NCBI RefSeq assembly: GCF_900114895.1
Contig: NZ_FOUO01000012.1
Span: 1-64,000, forward strand
Reading direction: 5' to 3'
DNA length: 64,000 bases
From: Ectothiorhodospira mobilis
Lineage (GTDB): Bacteria > Pseudomonadota > Gammaproteobacteria > Ectothiorhodospirales > Ectothiorhodospiraceae
Part shown: positions 45,987-55,507 of the stretch, in pieces
Layout of the letters: each line of letters opens with the position of its first letter
How positions within the stretch are numbered: the first letter of the stretch is position 1
Notes under the pieces: generated by a model
Seen by the model: the letters and a program-made list of their open reading frames with translations, nothing else
Databases searched by the model: none
What the model was told of the DNA's origin: nothing
Position numbers and translations under genes: made by a program

Positions 45987-45991
45987 TCCCC

Positions 45992-46663
45992 TTGCAGGAG
46001 CACAGCCCAGCCTGGGTGCACGCCCTGCGCCGTTACCTGATCGCGGGTCTGTTGCTGTGGGTGCCGCTGGTGGCCACCGTGGCCATCATCAAGTTCATCG
46101 TCGATGCCATGGACCGCACCCTGCTGCTGCCTCCGGCCTGGCGGCCGGAGGCCCTGCTGGGCTTTACCATCCCTGGGTTTGGCGTGGTGGTGGCGGTGGC
46201 CATCGTCTTCACTACGGGCCTGGTGGTGGCCAATCTGGTGGGGCGCAAACTGGTGGAGCTCTGGGAGGGGCTGCTGGCCCGCATCCCCCTGGTGAACACC
46301 ATCTACTCCGCCATCAAGCAGGTGGTGGAGACGGTGCTGGGCACCACCGGGGAATCCTTCCGCAAGGTCCTGTTGGTGGAATACCCCCGCAAGGGGGTCT
46401 GGGCCCTGGGTTTCCAGACCCAGGTGGGGGTGGGGGAGGTGCAGGAGCGCACCGAGAAGGAGGTGGTCACGGTGTTTGTCCCCACCACCCCCAATCCCAC
46501 CTCCGGCTTCATCCTGCTGGTGCCCCGGGATGAGGTCATCGAGATGGACATGACGGTGGAGGACGGCCTCAAGTTCGTCATGTCCCTGGGGGTGGTGGTG
46601 CCCCGTCCCTCCCAGATCCGGCGGGCGACGCCAGCGGCCCCCCCGGAGACGGGAGGGGAGTAG
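45992..46663 (+). CDS. DUF502 membrane protein
   Basis: Membrane protein of unknown function, about 223 residues. Two hydrophobic segments ([21 protein letters not shown] and [21 protein letters not shown]) are followed by the conserved [14 protein letters not shown] and [17 protein letters not shown]. The start is uncertain: TTG 45992 just after the fmdB stop, GTG 46016 directly before ALRRYLIAG, or ATG 45911 inside fmdB. The first is listed because it avoids a 76-base overlap. Confidence 0.83.
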   Translation: MQEHSPAWVHALRRYLIAGLLLWVPLVATVAIIKFIVDAMDRTLLLPPAWRPEALLGFTIPGFGVVVAVAIVFTTGLVVANLVGRKLVELWEGLLARIPLVNTIYSAIKQVVETVLGTTGESFRKVLLVEYPRKGVWALGFQTQVGVGEVQERTEKEVVTVFVPTTPNPTSGFILLVPRDEVIEMDMTVEDGLKFVMSLGVVVPRPSQIRRATPAAPPETGGE

Positions 46664-46710
46664 GGTGACCACGCCGGGGCGGCGGGACTTTCGCAGCCCG
46701 CCGAAGCCCC

Positions 46711-46740
46711 TTGCCAGTGCGCGAACAACCCCCTTACCAT
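46711..46740 (+). promoter_or_regulatory. Candidate promoter of aspS
   Basis: TTGCCA (46711-46716), an 18-base spacer and TACCAT (46735-46740), four of six matches in each box. Start near 46747 leaves about 35 bases to the ATG. Confidence 0.45.
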
Positions 46741-46781
46741 TGCCGGTTTTCCCCTCCGAGATGCAATCACCAGGAAAGGCC

Positions 46782-48566
46782 ATGCGCACCCATTACTGCG
46801 GTATCGTCGACGAGTCCCTGCTGGATCAGGAAGTGACATTGTGCGGCTGGGTCAACCGGCGCCGCGACCATGGGGGCGTGATCTTCGTGGATCTGCGGGA
46901 CCGGGAGGGCCTGGTGCAGGTGGTCTTCGACCCGGACCGGGTCGAGGTCTTCACCCGCGCCGAGCGCATCCGCAGCGAATACGTCCTGCGGGTGCGGGGC
47001 CGGGTGCGGCGGCGTCCCGAGGGGACGGTGAACCCGGACCTGCGCACCGGCGCCATCGAGGTGCTGGGCCTGGAGCTGGAGGTGCTCAACACCGCCGAGA
47101 CCCCGCCGTTCCAGCTGGACGAGGACGATGTGGGGGAGGACACCCGCCTGCGTTACCGCTATGTGGATCTGCGCCGTCCCATGATGCAGACCCGGCTGCA
47201 GATGCGGGCGCGCATCACCGCCACCCTGCGGCGGTTCCTGGAGGCCAACGGCTTCCTGGACATCGAGACCCCCATGCTCACCAAGGCCACCCCCGAGGGG
47301 GCCCGGGACTACCTGGTGCCCAGCCGCACCCATCCCGGCAGCTTCTTCGCCCTGCCGCAGTCGCCGCAGCTGTTCAAGCAGCTGCTGATGATGTCCGGTC
47401 TGGACCGCTACTACCAGATCGTGCGCTGCTTCCGCGACGAGGACCTGCGCGCCGACCGCCAGCCGGAATTCACCCAGCTGGACATCGAGACCTCCTTCAT
47501 GGACGAGGAGGGCATCATGGGGCTCATGGAGCAGATGGTGCGTGAGCTCTTCGCCCAGGTGCTGGAGGTGCCCCTGCACGATCCCTTCCCGCGCATGACC
47601 TATGCCGAGGCCATGCACCGCTTCGGTTCCGACAAGCCGGACCTGCGCATCCCCCTGGAGCTGGTGGAGCTCACCGATGTCATGGGCGAGGTGGACTTCA
47701 AGGTCTTCTCCGGGCCGGCCAAGGACCCCCACGGCCGGGTGGCCGCCCTGCGGGTGCCCGGCGGCGGGGCCCTCACCCGCAAGGAGATCGAGGACTACAC
47801 CGGCTTTGTGGGCCGCTACGGCGCCAAGGGCCTGGCCTACATCAAGGTCAACGACCTCAATGCCGGCCGGGAAGGCCTGCAGTCCCCCATCCTCAAGTTC
47901 CTGCCCGACACCGTGGTGGTGGAGATCCTGGACCGCAGCGGGGCCGAGGACGGGGACCTGATCTTCTTCGGCGCCGACAAGGCCCGGGTGGTGAACGAGT
48001 CCATGGGGGCCCTGCGGGTGAAGCTGGGGCACGACCGCGGGCTGGTGGAGCGGGGCTGGCGGCCCCTGTGGGTGGTGGACTTCCCCATGTTCGAACTGGA
48101 CGAGAAGGAGGGCCGCTGGGTGGCCCTGCACCATCCCTTCACCGCCCCCCGGGCGGAGCGCCCCGAGGACCTCTCCGGGGATCCGGGGCATCTGGTCTCC
48201 CGGGCCTACGACCTGGTGCTCAACGGCACCGAGGTGGGGGGCGGCTCCGTGCGCATCCACACCATGGCCATGCAGCAGCAGGTGTTCGAGCTGTTGGGCA
48301 TCAAAGAGGCCGAGGCCCGGGAGAAGTTCGGCTTCCTGCTGGACGCCCTGAAGTACGGCTGCCCGCCCCATGGCGGCATCGCCTTCGGCCTGGACCGGCT
48401 GGTGATGCTCATGACCGGCGCCCAGTCCATCCGCGACGTCATGGCCTTCCCCAAGACCCAGACCGCCGCCTGCCCGCTGACCCAGGCACCGGCCCCGGTG
48501 GAACAGGCCCAACTCAAGGAACTGGGCATCCGCCTGCGACCCGCCCCCGGCGCGCAGAAGGACTGA
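46782..48566 (+). CDS. aspS: Aspartyl-tRNA synthetase
   Basis: Class IIb synthetase for tRNA-Asp. The 594-residue protein begins [13 protein letters not shown] and [18 protein letters not shown], the OB-fold anticodon-binding domain. Motif 2 is [25 protein letters not shown] and motif 3 [18 protein letters not shown] insertion domain lies at about 290-430. ATG 46782 follows AGGAAAGGCC and aligns with E. coli. Upstream in-frame codons to 46665 are not conserved. Confidence 0.98.
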   Translation: MRTHYCGIVDESLLDQEVTLCGWVNRRRDHGGVIFVDLRDREGLVQVVFDPDRVEVFTRAERIRSEYVLRVRGRVRRRPEGTVNPDLRTGAIEVLGLELEVLNTAETPPFQLDEDDVGEDTRLRYRYVDLRRPMMQTRLQMRARITATLRRFLEANGFLDIETPMLTKATPEGARDYLVPSRTHPGSFFALPQSPQLFKQLLMMSGLDRYYQIVRCFRDEDLRADRQPEFTQLDIETSFMDEEGIMGLMEQMVRELFAQVLEVPLHDPFPRMTYAEAMHRFGSDKPDLRIPLELVELTDVMGEVDFKVFSGPAKDPHGRVAALRVPGGGALTRKEIEDYTGFVGRYGAKGLAYIKVNDLNAGREGLQSPILKFLPDTVVVEILDRSGAEDGDLIFFGADKARVVNESMGALRVKLGHDRGLVERGWRPLWVVDFPMFELDEKEGRWVALHHPFTAPRAERPEDLSGDPGHLVSRAYDLVLNGTEVGGGSVRIHTMAMQQQVFELLGIKEAEAREKFGFLLDALKYGCPPHGGIAFGLDRLVMLMTGAQSIRDVMAFPKTQTAACPLTQAPAPVEQAQLKELGIRLRPAPGAQKD

Positions 48567-48624
48567 TCCCCGCCCGCCGCCCGCCCCGGTCCGGGGCGGG
48601 CGCAGCGCCCCGCCTTCCCCCTTG

Positions 48625-48644
48625 CGGGTATTTACTTATACCCG
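48625..48644. promoter_or_regulatory. Palindrome upstream of soeABC
   Basis: CGGGTAT (48625-48631), N6, ATACCCG (48638-48644), perfect in both arms. It stands 58 bases after aspS and 105 before soeA. It lacks a T-run, so a terminator role is less likely than a protein site. It has the same 7-6-7 layout as the palindrome before the RND operon but a different sequence. Confidence 0.55.
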
Positions 48645-48660
48645 AATCAAAAACTTCCCT

Positions 48661-48689
48661 TTGAGTTGTCCGCCGCCCCCCGGCAGACT
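48661..48689 (+). promoter_or_regulatory. Weak candidate promoter of soeABC
   Basis: TTGAGT (48661-48666), a 17-base spacer and CAGACT (48684-48689). Both boxes are weak, as expected for an activated promoter. With a start near 48696, the palindrome centre would be about 61 bases upstream, a spacing used by several activators; this is suggestive only. Confidence 0.28.
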
Positions 48690-48694
48690 GTCCG

Positions 48695-48717
48695 CAGGAC
48701 CCTGTGCAGGGGTCCTG
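48695..48717 (+). other. Hairpin in the soeA leader
   Basis: CAGGACCC and GGGTCCTG pair perfectly around seven bases, ending 31 bases before the soeA start codon. It would sit at or near the 5' end of the mRNA and could stabilise it. Confidence 0.45.
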
Positions 48718-48748
48718 TTGATGGCCAACGCATTCACATGGAGCGGGT

Positions 48749-51640
48749 ATGGGGACAATGCCGGACTTCGAGGATCACGCCGCCCAGGAGGTGAAGTACT
48801 CCACCTGTTACATGTGCGCCTGCCGCTGCGGCATCAAGGTCACGGTGGAGAACAACCGCATCCGCTACATCCAGGGGAACCCGGATCATCCGGTGAACCG
48901 GGGCGTGCTCTGCGCCAAGGGCAACGCCGGCATCATGAAGCAGCAGTCCCCGGCGCGCCTGCGCCAGCCGCTGATGCGCAAGCCGGGCACGGAGCGGGGG
49001 GCCGGTGAGTTCGAACCCGTCTCCTGGGACGAGGCCCTGGACATGCTCACCCGGCGCCTGGCCCGCATCCGCGCCAGCGATCCCCGCAAGCTGGCCTTCT
49101 TCACCGGCCGCGACCAGATGCAGGCCCTCACCGGGCTCTGGGCCAGCCAGTTCGGCACCATCAACTGGGCCGCCCACGGCGGCTTCTGCTCCGTGAACAT
49201 GGCGGCGGCGGGGCTCTACACCATGGGCCACGCCTTCTGGGAGTTCGGCGACCCGGACTGGGCCCGCAGCAAGTACTTCATGCTCTGGGGTGTGGCCGAG
49301 GACCATGCCTCCAACCCCATCAAGCTGGGCATCGAGCAGCTCAAGCGCCGCGGGGCCAAGTTCGTGGCCGTCAACCCGGTGCGCACCGGCTACCAGGCGG
49401 TGGCGGACGAGTGGGTCTCCATCCGCCCCGGCACCGACGGCCTGTTCGCCCTCTCCATGATCCACGTCCTGCTGCGCAACGACCAGTTCGACCGGGACTA
49501 CCTGCTGCGCTACAGCAACGCCCCCTGGCTGGTGGTGGACACCCCCGGGCAGAAGGGCCACGGCCTGATCCTGCGGGACGAGGCCGGCAAGCCCCTGTGC
49601 TGGGACGAGGCCGCCGGGGCCGTGGCCGACGCCTCCCGCACCGACATCCGGCCCGCCCTCTTCGGGGACTACACCGCCCCCGACGGCCGTCCGGTGCGCA
49701 CGGTCATGACCCTGCTGGCGGAGCGCTACCTGGATCCCGAGTACGCCCCGGAACAGGTCAGCGGGCGCTGCGGCGTGCCGGCGGAGCAGATCGAGCGCCT
49801 GGCCCTGGAGATGGCCCACGTGGCCTTCCGCGAGACCATCGAGATCCCCTGCCGCTGGACCGACGCCTATGGCCGTCAGCACGACCGTTTCATCGGCCGG
49901 CCCGTGTCCATGCACGCCATGCGGGGCATCTCGGCCCATTCCAACGGCTTCCAGACCTGCCGTGCCATCCACCTGCTGCAGATCCTGCTGGGCACGGTGG
50001 ATGTCCCCGGCGGCCATCTGGCCAAGGCCCCGTATCCCAAACCCATCCCGCCGGGGATCAAGCCCGCGAGGGAGACGGCCCCCGACACCCCCCTCTCCGG
50101 CCCGCCCCTGGGCTTCCCCACGGCCCCGGAGGACCTGGTGATCGACGCCGAGGGCCGCCCCCTGCGCATCGACAAGGCCTATTCCTGGGATGCCCCCATC
50201 TCCCCCCACGGCCTCATGCACATGGTCATCACCAACGCGGTGAAGGGGGACCCGTATCCCATCGACACCCTCATCCTCTTCATGGCCAACATGTCCTGGA
50301 ACTCCACCATGAACACCCGCGGGGTCATGGACATGCTGCGGGAGAAGGGCGAGGACGGGGAGTACAAGATCCCCTTCATCGTGGTCTCCGACGCCTTCCA
50401 TTCGGAGATGGTCCACCACGCCGACCTGGTGCTGCCGGATACCACCTACCTGGAGCGCCACGACACCATCTCCCTGCTGGACCGGCCCATCTCCGAGCCC
50501 CACGCCCCGGCGGACTCCATCCGCCAGCCGGTGCTGGAGGCGGATCGGGACGTGCGTCCCTGGCAGGAGGTGCTGGTGGAACTGGCCGGGCGCCTGGGCT
50601 TCCCCGCCTTCACCCGGGAGGACGGCAGCCGCCGCTACAGCTCCTACCAGGACTTCATCATCCACTACGAGAAGGAGCCGGGCATCGGTTTCCTCGCCGG
50701 CTGGCGGGGCAAGGATGGGGACCAGCATCTGCGGGGGGAGCCCAACCCGCGCCAGTGGGAGGCCTATGCGGACAACGGCTGCTTCTTCGCCCATCACCTG
50801 GAGGATCATCAGAAGTACTACCGCTTCTGCAACCGCGACTATCTGGAACTGGCCCGCCACGCCGGCTGGGTGGGCTCCACCGAGCCCATCGTGCAGCAGC
50901 TCTACAGCGAGCCGCTGCAGCGCTTCCGCCTGGCGGGGGAGGGGCTCTACGACGGGCCCTGCCCCAGCAGCCCGGAGCACCGGGAACGCCTCACCCGCTA
51001 CTTCGATCCCCTGCCCATCTGGTACCCGCCCCTGGAGCACGGGCGCATCGACGAGCAGGCATACCCCTTCCACGCCATCACCCAGCGGCCCATGTTCATG
51101 TACCACGCCTGGGACTCGCAGAACGCCTGGCTGCGCCAGATCTGTTCCGCCAACGTCCTCTACATGAACCGCGCCCGGGCCGAGGCCATGGGCATCCCGG
51201 ATCTCTCCTGGGTCTGGGTGGAGTCCCATCTGGGGCGCATGCGGGTGCAGGTGAAGTGCATCGAGGCGGTGGAGCCGGACACCGTCTGGACCTGGAACGC
51301 CATCGGCAAGCAGCCGGGGGCCTGGGGCCTGTCCACCGACGCCGACGAGGGGCGCCGGGGCTTCTTGCTCAACCACCTGATCTCGGAACTGCTGCCCCAG
51401 CGGGGGGATGCCCTGGATGGCATGACCAACTCCGACCCCATCACCGGCCAGGCCGCCTGGTACGACCTGCGGGTGCGCATCACCCCCGCCGACCCCGGGG
51501 AGGCCGGCACCTGGCCCGAGTTCGAACCCGTGCGCCCCCTCCCCGGGGCGCAGCCATCCCCCGGGGAGGTGCGCTACCACAGCCACCGGCCGGTGCGCCT
51601 GGGGCGCAGCCTGTGGGACGTGCTCACGCGGCGGGGCTGA
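48749..51640 (+). CDS. soeA: Sulfite dehydrogenase (quinone), molybdopterin subunit SoeA
   Basis: SoeABC oxidises sulfite to sulfate on the cytoplasmic side of the membrane and passes electrons to quinone. The 963-residue protein is of the DMSO reductase/polysulfide reductase family. It has an N-terminal 4Fe-4S site (CYMCACRC then VLCAKG), no Tat signal (consistent with a cytoplasmic enzyme), GGFCSVN as the likely Mo-ligand cysteine region, and the C-terminal molybdopterin dinucleotide domain. GGAGCGGGT precedes ATG 48749. Assignment to Soe over related thiosulfate or polysulfide reductases rests on the missing Tat signal and the B and C partners. Confidence 0.87.
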   Translation: MGTMPDFEDHAAQEVKYSTCYMCACRCGIKVTVENNRIRYIQGNPDHPVNRGVLCAKGNAGIMKQQSPARLRQPLMRKPGTERGAGEFEPVSWDEALDMLTRRLARIRASDPRKLAFFTGRDQMQALTGLWASQFGTINWAAHGGFCSVNMAAAGLYTMGHAFWEFGDPDWARSKYFMLWGVAEDHASNPIKLGIEQLKRRGAKFVAVNPVRTGYQAVADEWVSIRPGTDGLFALSMIHVLLRNDQFDRDYLLRYSNAPWLVVDTPGQKGHGLILRDEAGKPLCWDEAAGAVADASRTDIRPALFGDYTAPDGRPVRTVMTLLAERYLDPEYAPEQVSGRCGVPAEQIERLALEMAHVAFRETIEIPCRWTDAYGRQHDRFIGRPVSMHAMRGISAHSNGFQTCRAIHLLQILLGTVDVPGGHLAKAPYPKPIPPGIKPARETAPDTPLSGPPLGFPTAPEDLVIDAEGRPLRIDKAYSWDAPISPHGLMHMVITNAVKGDPYPIDTLILFMANMSWNSTMNTRGVMDMLREKGEDGEYKIPFIVVSDAFHSEMVHHADLVLPDTTYLERHDTISLLDRPISEPHAPADSIRQPVLEADRDVRPWQEVLVELAGRLGFPAFTREDGSRRYSSYQDFIIHYEKEPGIGFLAGWRGKDGDQHLRGEPNPRQWEAYADNGCFFAHHLEDHQKYYRFCNRDYLELARHAGWVGSTEPIVQQLYSEPLQRFRLAGEGLYDGPCPSSPEHRERLTRYFDPLPIWYPPLEHGRIDEQAYPFHAITQRPMFMYHAWDSQNAWLRQICSANVLYMNRARAEAMGIPDLSWVWVESHLGRMRVQVKCIEAVEPDTVWTWNAIGKQPGAWGLSTDADEGRRGFLLNHLISELLPQRGDALDGMTNSDPITGQAAWYDLRVRITPADPGEAGTWPEFEPVRPLPGAQPSPGEVRYHSHRPVRLGRSLWDVLTRRG

Positions 51641-51684
51641 TCCGCCCCGAGGATGCGACGGATGCAACATCGAGGAGCCGATTC

Positions 51685-52380
51685 ATGCGACTGGGCCTGG
51701 TGATCGACCTGGACACCTGCGTGGGCTGTCATGCCTGCGCGGTGGCCTGCAAGCAGTGGAACACCTCCGGCACCTCCGGACCGCTGACGGACGAGTCCCC
51801 CTATGGGCCCGAACCCAGCGGGGTGTGGTTCAACCGCGTGCGCCACTTCGAGGTGGACGACTACCCCCACAACAAGACGGTGAACATGCCCCTGTCGTGC
51901 ATGCACTGCGAGAACGCCGAGTGCGTCGACGTCTGCCCCACCGGGGCCTCCTACAAGCGGGCCGAGGACGGCATCGTGCTGGTGGACCACGACAAGTGCA
52001 TGGGCTGCAACCTCTGTGCCTGGGCCTGCCCCTACGGTGCCCGGGAGCTGGATCCGGCGGAAGGGGTGATGAAGAAATGCACCCTGTGCATCGACCGCAT
52101 CTACGATGCGGCCCTGCCGGAAGCGGAGCGGCAGCCGGCCTGCGTCATCACTTGCCCCGCGCGGGCCCGCTTCTTCGGGGACTTCGATGACCCCGAGTCC
52201 ACGGTGAGCCGCCTGGTGCGGGAACGGGCCGGCCAGAAGCTCCTGCCGGAACTGGGCTACCGCCCCACCAACACCTACCTGCCGCCGCGCACGGCCCCGC
52301 CGGTGCCCACGGACGACGTGCGCCGCGCGCAGCCCGTGACCGGCGTGGAGGCCTGGATCCCCGCCCCGGAACCGCGCTGA
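51685..52380 (+). CDS. soeB: Sulfite dehydrogenase iron-sulfur subunit SoeB
   Basis: Electron-transfer subunit with four predicted 4Fe-4S clusters between SoeA and SoeC. The 231-residue protein has the cysteine groups CVGCHACAVACKQ, CMHCENAECVDVCP, CMGCNLCAWACP and CTLC...CVITCP, the DmsB/PsrB arrangement. No signal peptide is seen. The ATG follows CGAGGAGCCGATTC. Confidence 0.9.
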   Translation: MRLGLVIDLDTCVGCHACAVACKQWNTSGTSGPLTDESPYGPEPSGVWFNRVRHFEVDDYPHNKTVNMPLSCMHCENAECVDVCPTGASYKRAEDGIVLVDHDKCMGCNLCAWACPYGARELDPAEGVMKKCTLCIDRIYDAALPEAERQPACVITCPARARFFGDFDDPESTVSRLVRERAGQKLLPELGYRPTNTYLPPRTAPPVPTDDVRRAQPVTGVEAWIPAPEPR

Positions 52381-52424
52381 GGGCGCGGCATCACCGCCCA
52401 TTTGCAAGCCGAGACCGAACCGTC

Positions 52425-53354
52425 ATGCATCCAGCGCTCTCCGTCATCCTCTTCACCGTCCTCTCCGGCGCCGGCTACGGCCTGTTCAGCCTGGTGGCCG
52501 TGCTGCAGCTCACCGGCGGCTACCCGGCGGCGGCCCCGGGGGAGCCGCTGCTGCAGCTGGTGGTGGCCCTGGTGCTGATCACCCTGGGGCTCGTCTCCTC
52601 CAGCCTGCATCTGCACAACCCCAAAAACGCCTGGCGCGCCTTCCTGCGGGTGCACACCTCCTGGCTCTCCCGGGAGGCCCTGCTGGCGGTGGCCTTCTAC
52701 CCCTTCGCCCTGATCCACCTCTGGGGCACGGCCGCCGGGGTGGGGGGGCTGACCGCCGCCGCGGGCTGGCTGGCGGTGCTGCTGGCCGGGGGCACGGTGT
52801 TCTCCACGGGCATGATCTACGCCGGCCTGAAGACCCTGCGCCAGTGGCACACGGCCCTGACCCCGGCCAACTACCTGCTGCTGGGGCTGGCCCTGGGGGC
52901 CGTGTTCATGGCGGCGGGACACGTCTTCTCCGGCGGCAGTGACCCGCTCCCGACGGCCCTGGCCCTGGGGGCGCTGGTGGTGGCCGGCCTCATGAAGGGG
53001 ATCTACTACCTGTGGATCCGCGCCGCCGAGGGTCCCACCCTGAACACCGCCACCGGCTTTACCCGTGCGCCGGTGCGGCTCATGGACCCGGGACACACCG
53101 CCGCCACCTTCCTCACCCGGGAGTTCGGTAACGACCCCGGCCGCGAGCGCGTGGAACGGGTGCGCCTGGGGGTCCTGGGGCTGGGCTTCGTGCTCCCGGG
53201 GCTGCTGCTGGCCTGGATGCTCCAGGGGGCGGCCCCTGGCTGGGTGTATCCGGCACTGATCTGCGCCCTGGCGGGGATCGGTCTGGAGCGCTGGCTGTTC
53301 TTCGCCGAGGCGCGCCACAGCGTGATGCTCTACCACGGCCTGCAGCGCACCTGA
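52425..53354 (+). CDS. soeC: Sulfite dehydrogenase membrane anchor SoeC
   Basis: DmsC-type quinone-binding membrane anchor of SoeABC. The 309-residue protein has about eight hydrophobic segments from residue 6 to 290 and the conserved SSLHLHNPKNAWRAFLRVHTSWLSREAL motif region, of which HLHNPKNAWRAF is diagnostic for DmsC. Follows soeB by 44 bases. It ends six bases from convergent rhlB. Confidence 0.9.
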   Translation: MHPALSVILFTVLSGAGYGLFSLVAVLQLTGGYPAAAPGEPLLQLVVALVLITLGLVSSSLHLHNPKNAWRAFLRVHTSWLSREALLAVAFYPFALIHLWGTAAGVGGLTAAAGWLAVLLAGGTVFSTGMIYAGLKTLRQWHTALTPANYLLLGLALGAVFMAAGHVFSGGSDPLPTALALGALVVAGLMKGIYYLWIRAAEGPTLNTATGFTRAPVRLMDPGHTAATFLTREFGNDPGRERVERVRLGVLGLGFVLPGLLLAWMLQGAAPGWVYPALICALAGIGLERWLFFAEARHSVMLYHGLQRT

Positions 53355-53359
53355 GCCGT

Positions 53360-54823
53360 TCACTCGCCGGAGGAGGGGGGGTGGCCCGGATTATCCTGAC
53401 GGCGGCGCGGGGCGCGATTGCCGCGCTTGCGCCGAGGGGTCTGATCCGGGCGGGCCTGCTTCGGTTCCGGGTTGCCCGGGCCCCCTTCCTTACCGCCGGT
53501 GTTGGCGGTGCCCGGGTTGGCATCACTGGCGGCCCGCCGGCGCCCCCGGCCGCCACGGCCCTTGCCTGCTTCCCGGGGGCCGGGTTTCTTGCCGCGACGC
53601 CCGTCCCCGTCCCGGGGCCTGGGCGGACGTTTCGCCGGCGGGGTGAGGTCTTCGGCCAGCACGGATGCATCCGTCATCTGGGAAGGGATCTTGACCCCGA
53701 TATAGGCCTCGATCTCCGGCAGGTGGAAGGCGGAGTCCTCACAGGCGAAGCTGATGGCATCCCCCTCGGCCCCGGCGCGGCCGGTGCGGCCGATGCGGTG
53801 CACATAGTCCTCGCCGGAGGCGGGCAGGTCGAAGTTGAAGACATGAGACACATCGGGGATGTGCAGCCCGCGGGCGGCCACGTCGGTGGCCACCAGGGCG
53901 CAAAACCCGCCGTCCTCGAACTGCTGGAGCAGCCGCTCCCGCTTGCGCTGGGGCACGTCCCCCGAGAGCAGGGCCGCCTGGATGCCGTTGGCCTGTAGCC
54001 AGGCCGTGACCCGCTCGGCCATGTGCCGGGTGTTGACGAAGACCATGGCCCGTTCCGGCTGCAGCCGGCGCATGAGCCCCAGCAGCAGGGGGATCTTCTG
54101 CTCGTTGGCGGGGTAGTAGACCGCCTGGCGCACCCGCTTCGCGGTGACCTGCTCGTCCTCGGTCTGCACCTTCACCGGGTTGTTCATGTGCTCATAGGCC
54201 AGTTCCATCACCCGGTAGGACAGGGTGGCGGAGAACAGCATGGACTGGCGCCGGTCCGGGGCCGGGGCGCGGCGCAGCAAAAAGCGCACGTCCTTGATGA
54301 AGCCCAGGTCGAACATGCGGTCCGCCTCGTCCAGGACCAGGGTCTGCACCTGGTGCAGGTCGAAGACCCCCTGCTTGTGGTAGTCGATGATGCGCCCCGG
54401 GGTGCCGATGAGGAGGTCCACCCCCTCGGAGAGCTGCCGGCGCTGGCGGTCGTAGTCGGTGCCGCCGTAGGCCAGCCCCAGGACGAGTCCGGTGTGCCGC
54501 CCCAGCACCTGGGCGTCGCGGTGGATCTGCAGGGCCAGTTCCCGCGTGGGGGCCAGGATCAGGGCCCGGATCTGCTGGGGGCGGCGCTCCTGCGGGGCGG
54601 GGTGTTGCAGCAGATGGGTGAAGACGCCGATGAGGAAGGCGGCGGTCTTGCCCGTGCCCGTCTGCGCCTGTCCGGCCACGTCCTGGCCCGCCAGGATGGG
54701 GGGCAGGGCCAGGGCCTGGATGGGGGTGCAGCGGCTGAAGCCGGCGTCCGCCAGGCCCTGCTGCACGGCCTCGGGGAGGGGGAAGCGTGAGAAACTGATG
54801 TCGGAGAGATGCTGGTCCGTCAT
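53360..54823 (-). CDS. rhlB: DEAD-box RNA helicase RhlB
   Basis: RhlB unwinds RNA for the degradosome. The 487-residue protein aligns with E. coli RhlB from its N-terminus ([24 protein letters not shown]). Motifs are [24 protein letters not shown] and HRIGRTGR. Beyond about residue 385 it has a basic, Arg/Gly/Pro-rich tail of about 100 residues, longer than in E. coli, probably RNA-binding. Divergent from trxA-rho, as in E. coli. Confidence 0.95.
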   Translation of the reverse strand: MTDQHLSDISFSRFPLPEAVQQGLADAGFSRCTPIQALALPPILAGQDVAGQAQTGTGKTAAFLIGVFTHLLQHPAPQERRPQQIRALILAPTRELALQIHRDAQVLGRHTGLVLGLAYGGTDYDRQRRQLSEGVDLLIGTPGRIIDYHKQGVFDLHQVQTLVLDEADRMFDLGFIKDVRFLLRRAPAPDRRQSMLFSATLSYRVMELAYEHMNNPVKVQTEDEQVTAKRVRQAVYYPANEQKIPLLLGLMRRLQPERAMVFVNTRHMAERVTAWLQANGIQAALLSGDVPQRKRERLLQQFEDGGFCALVATDVAARGLHIPDVSHVFNFDLPASGEDYVHRIGRTGRAGAEGDAISFACEDSAFHLPEIEAYIGVKIPSQMTDASVLAEDLTPPAKRPPRPRDGDGRRGKKPGPREAGKGRGGRGRRRAASDANPGTANTGGKEGGPGNPEPKQARPDQTPRRKRGNRAPRRRQDNPGHPPSSGE

Positions 54824-54960
54824 GGAGAAGGGGCCTTTGCTCGCGGTATCATGGGCGGGCTTGCAACGGGATGCCGAATCGGCTCCAATGAATCAACCCG
54901 CGCGTCGCGGTGCACGCGTCATGCCGATCGCGACGGCTATTCTAACGGAGGTCAAGCGTA

Positions 54961-55287
54961 GTGAGTGAAAAGATCAGCCACGTATCGGATGCGAGCTTCG
55001 AGGACGAGGTCCTCAAGTCGGATCAGCCCGTGCTCGTCGACTACTGGGCCGAGTGGTGCGGTCCCTGCAAGATGATCGCCCCCATCCTGGACGAGATCGC
55101 CGAGGAATACGACGGCAAGCTCCGGGTGGCCAAGCTCAACATCGATGAGAATCCCGCCACCCCGCCCAAGTACGGCATCCGCGGCATCCCCACCCTGATG
55201 CTCTTCAAGGGGGGTAACGTGGAGGCCACCAAGGTGGGGGCCCTGTCCAAGTCGCAGCTCACGGCCTTCATCGACCAGAACCTCTGA
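54961..55287 (+). CDS. trxA: Thioredoxin 1
   Basis: Cytoplasmic dithiol-disulfide carrier. The 108-residue protein has the active site WCGPCK near residue 32 and the cis-proline in [14 protein letters not shown]. The GTG start follows ACGGAGG, a strong Shine-Dalgarno. TATTCT at 54938-54943 is a possible -10, but its -35 is poor. It precedes rho by 220 bases. Confidence 0.98.
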   Translation: MSEKISHVSDASFEDEVLKSDQPVLVDYWAEWCGPCKMIAPILDEIAEEYDGKLRVAKLNIDENPATPPKYGIRGIPTLMLFKGGNVEATKVGALSKSQLTAFIDQNL

Positions 55288-55296
55288 TCGCCGCCG

Positions 55297-55331
55297 CCGG
55301 GAGGTCCGGTCCCTGGGGCTGGACGTCCCGG
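55297..55331 (+). other. Stem-loop after trxA
   Basis: CCGGGAGGTCC (55297-55307) pairs with GGACGTCCCGG (55321-55331), ten pairs with one central G-G mismatch and a 13-base loop. No T-run follows. It may end or stabilise trxA mRNA; it also overlaps the -35 suggested for rho. Confidence 0.42.
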
Positions 55332-55348
55332 TGACGACATGGTACTGT
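55320..55348 (+). promoter_or_regulatory. Candidate promoter of rho
   Basis: TGGACG (55320-55325), a 17-base spacer and TACTGT (55343-55348) preceded by TGG, giving an extended -10. The predicted start near 55355 gives a leader of about 150 bases. Confidence 0.42.
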
Positions 55349-55472
55349 CACGAAAAAAATATCCTTGCCCGGCCTGCCGTTCTGGCAGAGGCATCTCCTG
55401 ACCCCGAATCCGTTTGCAATCCGTCGTCCCTTGGGTGCCCCTCTCCGGGCGGACCCCGCGTCCGGCACAGGC

Positions 55473-55507
55473 CATCCCTACACTCAACCCCCGCCCCCGA
55501 AACCCCT
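55473..55507 (+). promoter_or_regulatory. C-rich, G-poor end of the rho leader without a Shine-Dalgarno
   Basis: The 35 bases before the rho ATG contain only two G residues and long C runs (ACCCCCGCCCCCG type). No purine-rich ribosome-binding site is present. Unstructured C-rich RNA is what Rho binds, and rho is autoregulated in E. coli by termination in its leader. A rut-like role here is inferred. Confidence 0.42.

Noticed and set aside
45911-45991. ATG 45911 as start of the DUF502 gene
   Set aside because: It would overlap fmdB by 76 bases and add an Arg-rich stretch that looks like out-of-frame fmdB coding sequence.
48567-48748. FNR/CRP-type site before soeABC
   Set aside because: Spacing would fit, but the palindrome arms CGGGTAT/ATACCCG do not resemble TTGAT-N4-ATCAA or TGTGA-N6-TCACA.
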